Below are positions 48,350-61,707 of a stretch of 64,000 nucleotides of DNA, one piece after another. The DNA is from Proteromonas lacertae (Eukaryota; Sar; Bigyra; Opalinata; Proteromonadidae): positions 62,001 to 126,000 of the forward strand of contig NGBS01000878.1 in NCBI GenBank assembly GCA_002245135.1, written 5' to 3'. The translations under genes were made by a program, and so were the position numbers. Below the pieces are notes generated by a model. The model worked only from the letters and a program-made list of their open reading frames with translations. It was not told the DNA's origin and made no database searches. Position 1 is the stretch's first letter, and every line of letters starts with the position of its first letter.

Positions 48350-50878
48350 TTAGTTCAATACTAACAACAATGTGAATAAAGTGAATAACAACATCATTGA
48401 ATATCTATTACCATTATTATCTGATCCATTCACATCAACCTCTACTCCAACATATTTATATATATCTGGATTCACTTTTATTAATTCTTCTTTTATTGTT
48501 GAAATACTTGTTTCTTTCATTATCTTCTTCATTTCTTCTTTTGAAGTCTTATCAACCACTATTATTGATATTTCTAACTCAATTGATTTATTTTCTTCTA
48601 TCATTCTTGATTTAGATTCTTTTGTTTGTATTGTAATATCTTCATCATGTAATATTATATTCTTTTCTTCATATATTTTCTTTATTGTTTGTTTTATATC
48701 ATTAAATAAACTACTCACATCAACAGAAGTAATATTTGATAGAATCATTGTTATTTCTACTGTTTCTTCTTTTTGAGTTGTTGGATTACTTTCAGTACTT
48801 TCACTTGTTTCAATTGTTTGACTTGTTTGACTTGTTTCAATTGTTTGACTTGTTTCAATTGTTTGACTTGTTTCAATTGTTTCAATATCACTATTATCAA
48901 TTAGTTTGATTTTTTCTTTCATAAATTCATATACTTCAGTAAAATTACTCTTATATTGTTTAATTAGTTTATTTCCATCTAAACCTATTTCATATGCAAT
49001 TGCATTAGTATTAGCTATGTATTTATTAAATTGAAAATTATATCCACTTTCAATAAAATAATATCCATCAATTCCTTCTCTTGTGTATATAAATTCATTA
49101 CTACTACTCTGCATATTAGAGAAATCTTCATTCTCAAGTAATGCAGAAAAAGATTTACCATAATCCCAATCTTTGTAAGTATCTTCATTATAAACAATAC
49201 CATTAAACATAAGCTTCTGATATATTGAACCATCTTCTTTGACAGTATTATGAAAAACACATTTATCTTTTGGAATTGGTTTTATTGATTTGGATATTTT
49301 ATTCACTATATTCATCATTGATTCACCATCTATTATATATATTGATAAATTAATATACTTGTTTCTGTTAAATCATATTCAACTTTTTCATTCCCTTCAA
49401 TTATAAGTTTTGTATTATCAAATAAGAAACTGCCTTTTGGAAAGTTGAATGTCATACCTTCACATTTTGTATTTATATCTCTATTTCAGAATATAAGTAT
49501 ATTATTCATACTTTAATGGAATAAAACCTACACAACTACTAATATCATTCTTTTCAAAGTCTATTCCACTTAAACCATTATCAAAATCTTCTACTGTATT
49601 TATAATAAATGATTTTATTTCTTCAGATAGTGTTTTAACAAATTTGTATTGATATAAATCACCATTCTTTATTCCCTGTTCAATATATGTAAATAATGTT
49701 GAGGTAATGAAATAACCAACATATTTATTTTTATCAGCACTTTCATAATAATATCCTTTCTCTGATGTTAGTTTTTCTTTTGAATTTGACAATACCATTC
49801 TATTTCTTTTTGTTTGTTGGTTTTCTAATGATTCAACATATGCATTATATTTTGCATAAATATTATTTACATCATTTGTTAACATATTCTTTATTTCTGT
49901 TTTACTGTATTGTTTATACCAAGAATCTGAATATCCTCTTCCTGGTGATAATAAATCTTTATATAAAAACGCATATTCACATTTTTCTTCAATACAAGAA
50001 ACATGTTGATCAAAACCATCAGTTATTCTCATAGCTGTATAAGTATCATACATTGTAATGTTTGTATCAAAATAAACAAATTCAGCATAAGAAATGCCTT
50101 GATCAACATCTTCATCATATGATATCATAAAAGCTTGTTTTGGTGTAAAAATTCCTTCCTTTCCATACATGTAAAATTGATCAGCTGATGGAGCTATTAA
50201 TCTAATATGAAGATATTCTATTCTATAATCAATCTCTTCAGTTGCTATTCATTATTTAATTAATAAAAATAATACTTAACAAATTATCCTCATTACCACT
50301 AAAACCATTTTCAAATACCATCGTATCATGTTCTGCATTATAGCTGATAGGAGAATCATATCCATCTATTTTTGAAGTTACTTCATTCTTTATTCTTTCA
50401 CACATCTTTTCCAAATCTCTATAATAAACAATATAAATATAAGTTAGTAATACACAATTGTATATTCTTTGTGTTGGATTGAACAACCATCAACTCCATT
50501 AAACTCAGCAACTTCAGATTGGCTAAAATAGAAGAATGATTGGGTTTTATTCAACTCACCTTTGGTAATATCATATTTAGGACGATTTCCACTGATTGTA
50601 ATAGAATAAACTAGCTTAACCATCTTAAAATCTTCAACTTTTGTTCTCTCAACGATTAACATTCTTGTGTTTGTAATAAAATATACTTCATTATAATCAT
50701 CATAACTCTGTGAAACAGATTTATGTAAATCTAACACTTCATTACCTGATTTTGATTTATGTCTTCTTATCTTGCTCAAATCTCTTTCATCTGAATAGCA
50801 GACTAATAATAAAACCACAATAAGAATGTCTAATGAAAGAGAAGATAATATTTATAATAAAATACTTAAGATTTTCAT
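48350..50878 (-). CDS. cassette gene B, right copy: predicted GPI-anchored secreted protein
   Basis: Start at 50878; tiny first exon and intron as in the left copy, giving signal peptide MKILNILIVVLLLVCYS. Same introns and domain order, the TIETSQ-type repeat (about 48798-48890) and the C-terminal hydrophobic GPI-type tail. The last 250 residues are almost identical to the left copy. Differences concentrate in three places: around DWDYGKSFSALLENEDFSN (left PWDYSKTFFAYENIVEDFSN), around FMISYDEDVDQGISYAEFV, and around SPGRGYSDSWYK. Exposed loops of a surface protein under diversification would give such a pattern. Confidence 0.78.
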
Positions 50879-51653
50879 TATTTTAGTGTAAAATGTAACG
50901 GTTTTTCAATTTACTTTTAAACATGGATTGTTAATTATTTAATTGTATGACATTCTAATGGTTCTCTTCTTTTTTATTACAATATATTTATTAATGTGTA
51001 GATTTTACTTTTATTATAAATGTATAACGAAATAAATCCTTTCATCTAACTAATTCATATTTTATATAACCTATTGATATTGCGTACATTAGCAATATGA
51101 AATACTAATACAATTAGTGTAATTATAACAAAACAAACTATTAACAATAAAAGTTGCATCAAAACATCTATATAGTAATAAATTATATGAATACCACCTT
51201 CAGCACAATTTCATATTTTTACATTCATTATACATACACTCCATAAATATTTCAACCCACAAACACTTTTCAATTTCCTTTACACTATTTTTCACTCTAC
51301 AGTCGTTTACTTTATTTGCTTCACATATTTATTTGTCTCTATCATTTTAAAGTCTTGATTTATTCGATGTAACTGATTTGAAAATAATGAAACGAATTTA
51401 TTTCAAAAATTAATCCAAAATCAATATTTTGCTAAAATGAAAGTAATAGATAGTGAAAATAATGGTAAAGAATAATAGAGATTGTTTATCAATAGATTTG
51501 TGTTGAAATGAAAATATATCAGTGATTATAACTCTATTTATATATATTCTATTAAAGAATATGGTAGTGCTGGTAGTATAATTCCAATAACAAAGCATAT
51601 ACTTAAATAAATCAATTAATCAAATTTATTCTAAATTAGTATAAATATATCAG
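50879..51653. other. A-B intergenic spacer, right arm
   Basis: Nearly identical in reverse to 25640-26423. No supported gene. Confidence 0.6.
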
Positions 51654-52731
51654 TTATTCACATTTAATATGCCTATAAAGTGTTTTAGTAGATAAGCAAC
51701 TTCGATTTGAATAACCGAATTGTTTTCTTAGCTTATAAACAACATAATTAAATGAACCTGTTGTTGGATTATCAAGTCCATAATCATATTCATCAGGAGA
51801 TGAATTTTTCGTAAATAATCTTCTGAAATACTTGTGAAAGTACGTTTCTTGTGTATATTTTGTACTTGCAGGATAATATTTCAATAATAATCTATGAATT
51901 ATTGATTTATAATCATATTCAATAAATGTTTGCTTTTTCAAGGATTGTTGGAATGTATGTAAGTTGTTTAAATATTCTAAATTATTCTCACAGGCGAACA
52001 TAAATTCTTTCATTATGAATAAATTACCATTTCTATACTCAATATATTAAATGAGATTAATATCATACACTTTCCTTTCGTTTGAAGATAAACCATTTAC
52101 TAACTCTAAATCAAAATAAAATGATAGAGAAAGACAATAATCTTCAATAAATTTCATTACTTGCTCCTAATTATGAAATAATCACTACATTAATACTTTT
52201 GTTATGAATATGTTGCTATATACATTCGACAGCACTAATAAAATAGAGTTTATATCAGTGGTATTGAAAAAAAGGAATAGAGAAACAAATTGGAAGTAAT
52301 CATTGAATGAAACTCTTCCTACACAAAAATAAAAAATAGATATACCATCTTTGAAGAACATATTAACGAATTGTTTGCCTACTACAAACTGGCTGAGTAT
52401 ACTTGTCTTAGTTATCACAGAACAACATGTTTCTGTGCAGATATTCATGTATGCTTTAGCCACACTTTTTACATTATCATTTGACACTAAAATAGAGTTT
52501 AAGTAATATACAGAACAGAGTTTGTGCCATTAATTTACTGATATTCGATAGTTTAAAGTCACCGTTGAGTTGTTCAATATTACCTTCAATTTTATGCAGA
52601 TTACACTGAGGAGACTATTAGCTTATTATATGTTAATGATATACTTCGTCTACAGAGAAATCTTCGGTAATGATGGGAGATAATGTTATTCTTAGCTCCT
52701 TCGATAAATCTGGGCTTTTTCTACCCTCCAT
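51654..52731 (-). CDS. cassette gene A, right copy: divergent EF-hand-like protein
   Basis: Start at 52731. The exon-1 product MEGRKSPDLSKELRI is the same as the left copy, then diverges completely (TLSPIITEDFSVDE against SVSPIDMDERFIHK) before the shared EGNIEQLNGDFKLS. The middle is close to identical (DYFQFVSLFLFFNTTDIN against DYFQFISFFLFFNITDIS). The C-terminus again differs (RSCLSTKTLYRHIKCE against RNRVSTKLCNKHI), as does the YTQETYFHKYFRRLF segment. Degenerate EF-hand spacing as in the other copies. Function unknown. Confidence 0.7.
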
Positions 52732-53528
52732 ATAAATACTTGATTAGTTTTTAATAACCGACCAATAAAATGAATCGTTATCCTATTAAAGAACAGACAT
52801 TAGAATTATAGAAGAACATCTATAGATAATTAAAATTGGATAAGGAATTCATAGATGAATTAATATTATGTAGGTATTCTGATAATATTGTAACCATTTG
52901 ACAAACAAAAAATCATAACAATATCTTATCAACAAAGCAATTATCTAGATATTTTTACTCTAATTGTAATTTTATCATTTTGCACATCACAATTTAGAAT
53001 GGCAACCACATCTATAAAAAATATAGGATTGGACTAAATTTAGAAAAAGTAAAGGTATTAAAATAATAAAAAATCATTATAACATTAGAATAATCCTCAC
53101 TATTAAACATAGGATGGCCATTCTTAAAACATAATCACTTTTTTATTTATAATGCTAATATATATAAATACTCTTCATTATTGTGCATATAAACCTCTAT
53201 GTAAGATATCCTGTAATCTCAAAAACTATAATGTCCATATCAGAGTAAAATCATCACAATTAATCATCATTCCGAAAATAGTAGTTTATATTGCACGATA
53301 ATGCGATTAAACAGCATAATTTCATTTCATTTCTCTCTAAAATTGAAAAATGATTTTTATGTTTGTATCGAGCCAAGCTTTCAGTAAAAAAATCATTTTA
53401 ATTTTTGGCTGAAATATAATGATATTGTTCCTATATGGAGTGGAATAGAATTAAATTATTCAAGATAAACAAATAAATAGAGAGAAATAAAAAAAATATA
53501 TAAAGACAAATTCATTTAGGTTTTACTT
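52732..53528. other. intergenic region outside right arm
   Basis: AT-rich, no gene supported. Holds the 55-bp island 53084-53138 and, between it and the arm, a stretch of about 310 bp with no counterpart on the left. Confidence 0.6.
53084..53138 (-). repeat. 55-bp outer island of the inverted repeat, right copy
   Basis: Reverse complement of 24158-24212 without a mismatch by eye. Confidence 0.85.
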
Positions 53529-54511
53529 TTACAAAAAGTATTCTGGATTAGGTTGTTTTGTAGGAATGCCCCTCTCTTCTTGAGGTGCAGCGTTGAATTC
53601 TTTGAAGTTATATGTAGTTGTATCACTAATTTCCATAATAGCAGCTATATTACCACATCTGTAACAATAATTTGGTGCGGACCAAACTGTTACTAACTGT
53701 TTATCATACATCCATTTATATCCCTCCATAACTAACTGATGTGCTCTACATATCACACCTATACTATTTGCATAATTAAATTCTTTTACTTGATTTGCAC
53801 CAAATACATATCCAGCTCCTCGTGGACTGATATCCCATGTATCAATAATTTCAGGATCTGACCATAATAAATCACACATCGCTCCTTCATGTGGCACTTC
53901 TTGTTTTCTATTGATTGTACGTATTTGATCTAATGATTTTATTGAGGGTGATAATCCACCATGAACGCAGAATAATGTATTATCGATTAGAGCAGAAAGT
54001 GATAAATAGTCGAAAACATCTGTACAATAACGCCATACATTGACTGAACCAAACTTTCTCAAACACTCATCGTAGAAACCATAAACTTGAGTGATTTGTC
54101 TAGTTTCATGATTGCCACGAAGAAGTATTATTCTGTCTGGATATCTTACTTTTAGTGCTAGAAGCAATAAAAATGTTTCTACACTATAAAAGCCACGATC
54201 TACAAAATCACCAAGAAATAAATAATTTGTTTTTGGACATCTATCACCTTTTCTAAATAACTCTAATAAATCATAAAATTGACCATGTATATCTCCACAT
54301 ACCTAAGAAAAATACATATAAACACGATTTAATACAGTTACAGGTGATCTTACACTCTCAACATTGCTTTCTTCTATGAATATATCCCTTGCTTTAGCGC
54401 ATAGATCTCGAACTTCTATTTCTGTTATACATTTACAATTATAAAGCTATGCAAATGATAGATGATTAATACAGTATCTATTTGTCTATCCAAATCACTT
54501 TTATCGGCCAT
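53529..54511 (-). CDS. serine/threonine protein phosphatase 4 catalytic subunit
   Basis: PPP-family metallophosphatase. Metal-site motifs are complete: [35 protein letters not shown], and [11 protein letters not shown]. The match to PP4 rather than PP2A or PP6 comes from [23 protein letters not shown], the end [16 protein letters not shown], and [10 protein letters not shown]. The terminal YFL is the usual methylation and regulatory-subunit tail. Introns near 54303-54343 and about 54446-54477. Start at 54511 ([12 protein letters not shown]) fits the family; length about 305 residues. PP4 acts in DNA damage signalling, centrosome function and chromatin. Confidence 0.92.
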
Positions 54512-54708
54512 CTTCTCACGAATAAGATAAAAATGACAATATCAATTTAAAATTGAGGTTTGAGAAACGAGCCAGATTGGATTTTTTGATTTCTACACTA
54601 CAAAACAACACAATTTAAAGTTAAATCCTTTATATCATTTAAAGAACATAATAATAATAATTATATTGATTGAAATATATACAGGAAAAAGTGTAATATT
54701 TGTATAAT

Positions 54709-56801
54709 CTACCAAGCATCATTAAAAGTAGAAGCATTACGACTATTATTTCTAAAACTTCCACCATCACTCGAACGATTGTTATAAGAAGATGAACTGT
54801 TATTATGATAACTGTTATTAGATCTATCATTTCTAAATCCACCACTACCACTCATGCTACTACCAGCTGCATTATAACTATGCATATTACTACCTCCTCC
54901 TCCACTACTACCACCTCCTCTTCTATTGTTATTATTACTACGATAATCTCTACCACCAAATCTATTACCACCACCTCCACCACGATTATATCGATTATTA
55001 TATCTTCCACCACCACTGTTACTACCACTATTACCATAAGAACTAGCATTCTCTAAGAAATCAGGAATCTCTTGCTCATTCTCTATTAATCTATCTATTA
55101 AATCAGTTGTAATATTTCTATTATTATCATTATAATAAGATATAGCATGACCTTCATTTCCAGCTCTTCCAGTCCTTCCAATTCTATGAACATAATCTTC
55201 AATATTACTAGGTAAATCGTAATTAATAACATATTGTACATCTGGAATATCTAAACCTCTTGAAGCTACATCAGTTGCTACTAATATTGGAATAATTCCC
55301 TTTCTAAATCCATCTAAAGCTATATCACGATCTTCTTGAGATCTATCACCATGAATAGAGGCACAACCAATATTTTGAACATTTAATTCATTCTGTAATA
55401 TATCAGCTTGTCGCTTTGTATCTACAAATACCAATATTCTTTCATCAGGATGTTCTCTAATAAAGTGAGATAAGAATGCTTGTTTCTCATTCTCTGGTAC
55501 ATATAATACTGACTGTACAATATCAGAAGCAGCAGCACCTACTCGTCCAATAGCTAAAAATAAATAGTCTTTGAGAAAATCACTAGCTAATTCTTGTATC
55601 TCTTTAGGGAATGTTGCACTAAACATTGATGTTTGTCTATCTTTAGGCATATCAGAATCATCGACAATTTGTCTGATTTGTGGTTCAAATCCCATATTCA
55701 ACATCTTATCTGCTTCGTCTAATATTAGATATTTGATTCCATTAAAGGATACTTTACCACGTTGATAGAAATCAACTAATCTTCCAGGAGTACCAACTAA
55801 TATATCAGCACCTCTTTCTACTTCACGTAATTGATCTTTAAAGGGTACACCTCCGTAGACTACTACTGGATAGATACCTGTCTTGAAACAAAACTATAAA
55901 AAAATAAAAAATGAATAAAAAAAAAAGAATAGAGAGAAAAAAAATCAATATATTGATATATATATACCTTTTCTGCTTCTTTGTAAATCTGTTCTGCTAA
56001 CTCTCTAGTAGGTGCTAATATTAATCCAGTTGGATATATTCTATGATCTGGTGGAGTTCTATATCTAGGACCTGATTTTAACATCGATATAATTAGTGGA
56101 AATAAAAATCCACCTGTTTTACCAGATCCTGTTTGAGCACAAGCCATTAAATCTCGATTGGCTAAACCAATGGGGATGGAAAACTTCTGTACTGGAGTTG
56201 GTCGTGTAAAGTGTGAACGAGTAACATTATCCATTAATGATGTTGGAATTGTTTCTGGTAGAAATTCCAAAATTGGCTCTGGAGGAGAATTGCCACTTAA
56301 ATCTACAGGTATTTCATCAAACTATTTATAATGAATATGTAAAATTATTAATATACTCTGTCAAAATTAATACCTTGCGTTACAACATCTCCTGATTCAA
56401 ATAATTGTCTTTCCATAACCACTGGAGGATTAAAATTGCCATGATATCCTAAATTATTGGCACGAGGACGAAATGAACGATAAGAGGAGTAACCTGAACT
56501 TCTAGTACTTCTGGGTGTTCCACCAGTTGGACTAGGTGTTGGTGGTTCTGATGACCATCTACTGTTTCCATAATTTGTAGGGAAGTTGAGATTGTTAGGT
56601 TTACCATAGGAAGTTGGAGCTTCTCTTCTACCATAATATGGACGAGGAGATGGATTTGATGGAGGTGCATCGGATGGATTTCCACGCTTATGTGGTGGAA
56701 CGTATCGGCCTATAATTGTATTAAATATATGATCAGTTTAATGAATTGCTGAAGAATATCAAATCAACATTTAAAAGATATATACCTGATGAGGAACTCA
56801 T
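54709..56801 (-). CDS. DDX3/Ded1-like DEAD-box RNA helicase
   Basis: Translation-initiation RNA helicase. All helicase motifs are readable: Q-motif TRPTPVQKFSIPIGL, ACAQTGSGKT (I), PTRELA (Ia), TPGRLVD (Ib), LILDEADKML (II), SATFPKEIQ (III), LVFVDTKRQADIL (IV), ATDVASRGLDIP (V) and HRIGRTGRAG (VI). The N-terminal RYVPPHKRGN is the Ded1/DDX3 signature and the C-terminal tail is Gly/Asn/Arg/Ser-rich (RGG-like). Introns: about 55895-55970, 56320-56371 and 56711-56786. Start at 56801 (MSSSSGRYVPP), 86 bp from the divergent coiled-coil gene. Confidence 0.93.
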
Positions 56802-56887
56802 AATTTCAAAATGCAAAGAATAAGCTTGATTTGAAAACTTGTGCTTGATTAAAATCAAACAAACAAGTTTGATTCAAAAATTTAAAA

Positions 56888-58839
56888 ATGTTAAGGGATT
56901 TAGATAGAATACGACAACTTGAGGAAGAAAATGGTTATTTGATCAAACAGAATAACCTGAAAGACAGAGAAATAAGGAATTTACTAGTATTTTAAGCAAG
57001 TTTTATTTAATTAGAAAGACTGTGGATGTAAACCAAATGATAGATTATTAGAAGATGTAGCAGACAGTTCACTAACTCCAAAGCCATGGTGTGAAATAGT
57101 AGAAAAAGCTGATGCAATTTATACTCCATTATTAGAAGCATATGATTATCAAATGGATAAATACCGTCAAACAATTGAAATGCATATAACAAAAACAAAA
57201 ATATATCTAGAACAAATAGAAAAACAGAAAAAACAAATTAAAGAATTACAGGATGAGAATGTAGAACTAACAACCAAAGCTCTTTCAAATGCAAGAGAAA
57301 TGAATCCACAAACATTTACAGATGATTATACAAGTAAACTAGAATCACAGCTTCAAGAATCAAAAGAATCTTATGTTGAGTTATATGAAGAAAATGTCCA
57401 TAATAAACAAGAAATACAGCAATTAAATGCAAAAATACAAGACCAATATGACAAAATTGTACAATTTACACAAGTACTACAGAAAGCAGAAGATAAATAC
57501 ATTCAATTACAGCAGGAAAGAGATTATTATAAGAAATTTAGAGATTCAGTATAAATAACTATAATATATTTTTATATAGAGTATAACAGAAAGTGAAAAG
57601 TTACAAACCAAAATTGAAGAATTGAAACAAACAAAGAATTTATTAATTAAAGAGCACACAAGGCTGAAAACAGAATTAGCAGAATCAAAATCTAATGAAA
57701 TGAATATAACTGAAGAATGTGATGGATTATTAAAACAATATAATGATCTAAAATTAGCCTATGATGAATCAAACCGTAAATTAGAAGACAATAAAAGTGA
57801 ATTTGATAAATTATCATTAGAATTAGAAAATGTAAGAAAAGAATGGAATATGAATAACGAAGCAATGAGAGTGTTACGATTCAAATCAGATAATCAAGAG
57901 AAAGAAATAAAGAAGTTACAAAATGACTACAATAATATAAAAGAAGAGAATGATCAATTACAGGTAGAAATAAATAGAAAAGGAGTATTTTTTTTATTAT
58001 ATTACTTAAATAGTTGAGTGAAAAATCATTAAGGAATAGTATAGATTGTAAAGAAAAACAGTATGAAAGAGAAAAAATAGAATTAGAAACCAAAATGGAA
58101 CAAGAATATAAAAGGATGGAAGATAATTATTTATCAGTAATAAAAGAGATCAGGGAACAGTTGCAGAATAAGATGGATAATAATAAAGACCAATTCCATA
58201 AAGATATGTCAAATAGAATGAATGAAATATATAGTGAATGGAATAATACAAAGAATATATATCAGAAGAAATATGATGATATTAATAAAGAATATAGAAC
58301 TTTGAAGATGCAATTTGATTCAATTGTATAGATATTTCATATTTATATTTGTATAGAAAAGAAAAGCTGAAGCATTAGAAAAAGACTATAAAATATCAGA
58401 AGATCAGAAATATAATTTAAATAAACAAATCAACAGTTTAAAAGAAGAAAATCGATTATTAAGAAATCAATACAATGAATTGAAGCTTTCAATTGACAAG
58501 GCAAATGCAGTGATTGTTGATAAAGACAATATAGAAAATAATTATAAAATGCTAAGACATGATTATGATTTATTATTACACAAAATGGATAGTTTGAATA
58601 GAATGAAGATGGAAAATGAAAAAGATTTGAATTATAAGTTGGAGAAGTGCAATGAATTGAATAAAATATTTCAAGCGAAGAATAATGAATTGATTAAGAA
58701 TATATCTATAATGCAAAGACAATTGAATGATTTGAAGAAAGAGAATATGTTGAATCAAATCAAAACTGATATATTAGGATTTAATAAAGAGAATTTTAAT
58801 GATGAAAATGTGTTAGACAATTCTTCTGAATCTTTGTAG
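56888..58839 (+). CDS. long coiled-coil protein
   Basis: Start at 56888 (MLRDLDRIRQLEEENGYL). Nearly the whole product, about 610 residues, is heptad coiled coil (ELQDENVELTTKALSNARE; EECDGLLKQYNDLKLAYDE; KLEKCNELNKIFQAKNNEL), except a short folded-looking insert near the N-terminus (KDCGCKPNDRLLEDVADSS, LTPKPWCEIVEKADAIYTPL). It ends LDNSSESL. Introns: 56988-57015 (28 nt), 57551-57580, 57985-58013 and 58329-58357. The architecture recalls centrosome or basal-body proteins such as the CEP83/CEP89 group, but no diagnostic motif lets me choose. Divergent with the DDX3 gene. Confidence 0.65.
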
Positions 58840-58987
58840 TTAATATAAATTTATTTTTTATTTTTTGATGTATATTTTGAATTTTGTGTTATAAAGTGAT
58901 ATAGATGTTTATTTCTGTTTATTTAAGGAAAAATAGTAAATTTGAAACGACTATATTTATATTAATTCAAAATCATTTCTTTAAGAA

Positions 58988-61559
58988 ATGTCATTTATCT
59001 TGAGAATAAGCGAGAATAAAGGAGATCTTGGTCTTCCTATGGCTATTTGTGCTTTAGCTAAAGCTGAAGAATCTAACGTTTCAATTATTGTTGCTAAATC
59101 TGAAGGTATTTGATATTGAGTAATGTCATTCCATAGACGCAGTGGTTCCATGCATACAAGTATTGGATGAAGAAATAACTGAACCACTTGCTATGTGTCA
59201 AGCTGTTAGTAAAAAACTATCTCTTGCTGAGAATAATATTGATGCATTTAATTTTGCTACAGTATTTTATTTTTCATCATAAATATGTATAGACTAAATT
59301 ATATCCCCATTCTAAAGCAGTATTTGAAATTGTGTCAAAAGGAGTAAAAGATGAAAATGATAAATCACCAGACGATATAAAACAAGCATTTAAAGCATTT
59401 AAAGATGATTTAACTGAATTAAATGAGATAATTGCAAAATCTGCAAATCCATTTTTAGGCGGTACGCAGTTATGTTTAGCCGATTTCTTAATTGGTGGAT
59501 TATTATTCATTGGAGTATGTCCAAAATCATTCACTTTAATGCCACCTTCAACTATCTAAACAATTTGGCCAAGTTATGAAGTATGTGAAAGCAGTCACAT
59601 CATCAGCAACATTAGAAGGTAAATCTGATAAGAAAAACGCATATTTCATCTTAGCCAACAACATGATTAAAGATTGTTACAATTCAATGAAAACAAAGGT
59701 AGATTTTTCAACAGTAGCTCAAAAGGGAGGTAAGAAAGAAGTTACAAAAGAAAATGAAGTAAAAGAAGTACCCAGACGTTCTAGACCACCATTAGCAAAA
59801 GTAGGAATACCTGAAAAAGGAAAGAGAAATATTTTAATCACTTCTGCCTTACCTTATGTCAACAATATTCCACATCTAGGTAATATCATAGGTAGTGTAT
59901 TATCAGCAGATGTATATGCAAGATATTGTAGACAAAGAGGTTATAATACATTGTTTATATGTGGTACAGATGAATATGGAACAGCAACTGAGACAAAGGC
60001 AAAAGAAGAAGGTTTAACTCCACGACAGATATGTAATAAATACCATGATATTCATGATGCAGTGTATAAATGGTTTGATATTAGTTTTGATCAGTTTGGA
60101 AGAACATCATGTGATGATCCAAAGACTAATAAAGAATGGCCTCAAGTATATATATATATATATATATATTTATTTATTATAGACTGTTATTGCTCAAGAT
60201 ATCTTTACCAACCTCCACAAGAATGATTTCCTAGTGGAAGATCAAATCGATCAAGTTTACTGTTTAGATTGTAACACCTTCTTAGCTGATAGATTCATTG
60301 AAGGAACTTGTCCAAAATGTGGTTATACTGATGCAAGAGGAGATCAATGTGATAAATGTACTACTTTATTAAACGCTACTGAAATTATCGATCCAAAATG
60401 TAAAACCAATAAAGAGCATAAAGTAGAAGTAAGAAAGAGTGAACATGTATTTTTAAACCTTCCAAAGTTAAGTAATGAGTTAGTTGAATGGTTTAATAAG
60501 AGCAGTGAAGATGGAAAATGGACTTCCAATGCTAAATCAATCACCAAAGGTTGGATTGAAAGTGGATTACAAAAGAGATGTATAACAAGAGATTTAAAAT
60601 GGGGAACTCCAGTTCCACTTGATAAATACAAAGATAAAGTATTCTACGTATGGTTTGATGCTCCAATTGGATATTTATCAATTACAGCAAATTATACTAA
60701 AGATTGGGAAAAGTGGTGGAAAAATCCAGAAGATGTAAAGTTAACTCAATTTATGGGTAAAGATAACTGTCCATTCCATTCAGTTATTTTCCCTTCTACT
60801 TTATTAGGAACAAGAGAAAACTGGACTTTAGTTAATAAGATAAGTTGTACTGAATATTTGAACTATGAAGGAGATAAATTCAGTAAAAGTCGTGGTAAAG
60901 GTGTATTTGGTAATAATGCAAAAGATACAAATATACCAAGTGAAATATGGAGATATTATTTATTAAGTATTAGACCAGAAACATCTGATTCTATGTTTTA
61001 TTGGGATGATTTTGCTGATAGAAATAACAATGAATTATTGAAGAATATTGGTAATTTCATTAATAGAACATTAGCATTTGCTTATAATAAAATGGATAAA
61101 AAAGTACCAAAATGTTCAGTATGTGAAGAAAGAGAGGATGAATTAATGAAGAATGTAAATGAACAATTGAGTTTATATATTAGTAATATGGAAGATTGTC
61201 AATTAAAGAATGGTTTAAAGATTGTTATGGATATTTCACGTTTAGGTAATCAATATCTACAAGATAGAGAGCCATGGAGTATTATTAAAACTAATAAACC
61301 ATTAAGTGAAAGTGTAGTTCATATTTCTATTGAATTAGTGAGATTACTAGCTGCTATTATTGAACCATTTATGCCTGGTTTTAGTGATAAGATATTCTAT
61401 CAATTGAATATGGATCATATTGATATTCCTACTGAATTTACTATTAATAATGTTGAAGAAAACCATCCATTACCATATGAACCAATTCCTATATTTAGAA
61501 ATATGACTGTTGAAGAGATTGAAGGTTATAAGAAGAAATTCTCTGGTGATCAAGTATAA
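58988..61559 (+). CDS. methionyl-tRNA synthetase, cytosolic, with GST-like N-terminal domain
   Basis: Charges tRNA-Met. The N-terminal part ([18 protein letters not shown] ... [18 protein letters not shown]) is a GST-like fold as in animal MetRS and EF1B-gamma, used for docking to a multi-synthetase or elongation complex. A basic linker ([19 protein letters not shown]) leads to the class I core: [16 protein letters not shown] (HIGH site, here HLGN), a CxxC zinc knuckle region (CLDC...CPKCG...CDKC), [12 protein letters not shown], and the KMSKS loop KFSKSRG. The anticodon-binding helical end follows. The (TA)n intron at 60147-60181 joins WPQ to TVIAQDIF. The joint between the GST-like and linker exons around 59514-59580 is unclear. 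No C-terminal tRNA-binding EMAP domain. Confidence 0.9.
60147..60169. repeat. (TA)n microsatellite at a 5' splice site
   Basis: A TA run that forms the beginning of an intron in the Met-tRNA synthetase gene. Confidence 0.85.
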
Positions 61560-61707
61560 ACAACAATATAATTGATGATTATATTTCATTCTTTTGCTTT
61601 TCTTTTTTTTGTGTGTATTTTTTTTTCATTTTTAAAACACAAAAACACAATTACTTATATGAAAAAAAGAATTTTAGAAATTTAAATTAGTTTTCTTCTT
61701 AATTAAT

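Larger units (their letters stand above)
46882..52772 (-). repeat. inverted cassette duplication, right arm (genes C-B-A)
   Basis: Reverse complement of the left arm at 24530-30425, lengths within a few bases of each other. Genes run C (plus), B (minus), A (minus). Near-identity covers the A-B spacer, all of C and most of B. The inverted pair could pair in cis and flip the 16.5 kb between. Confidence 0.92.
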
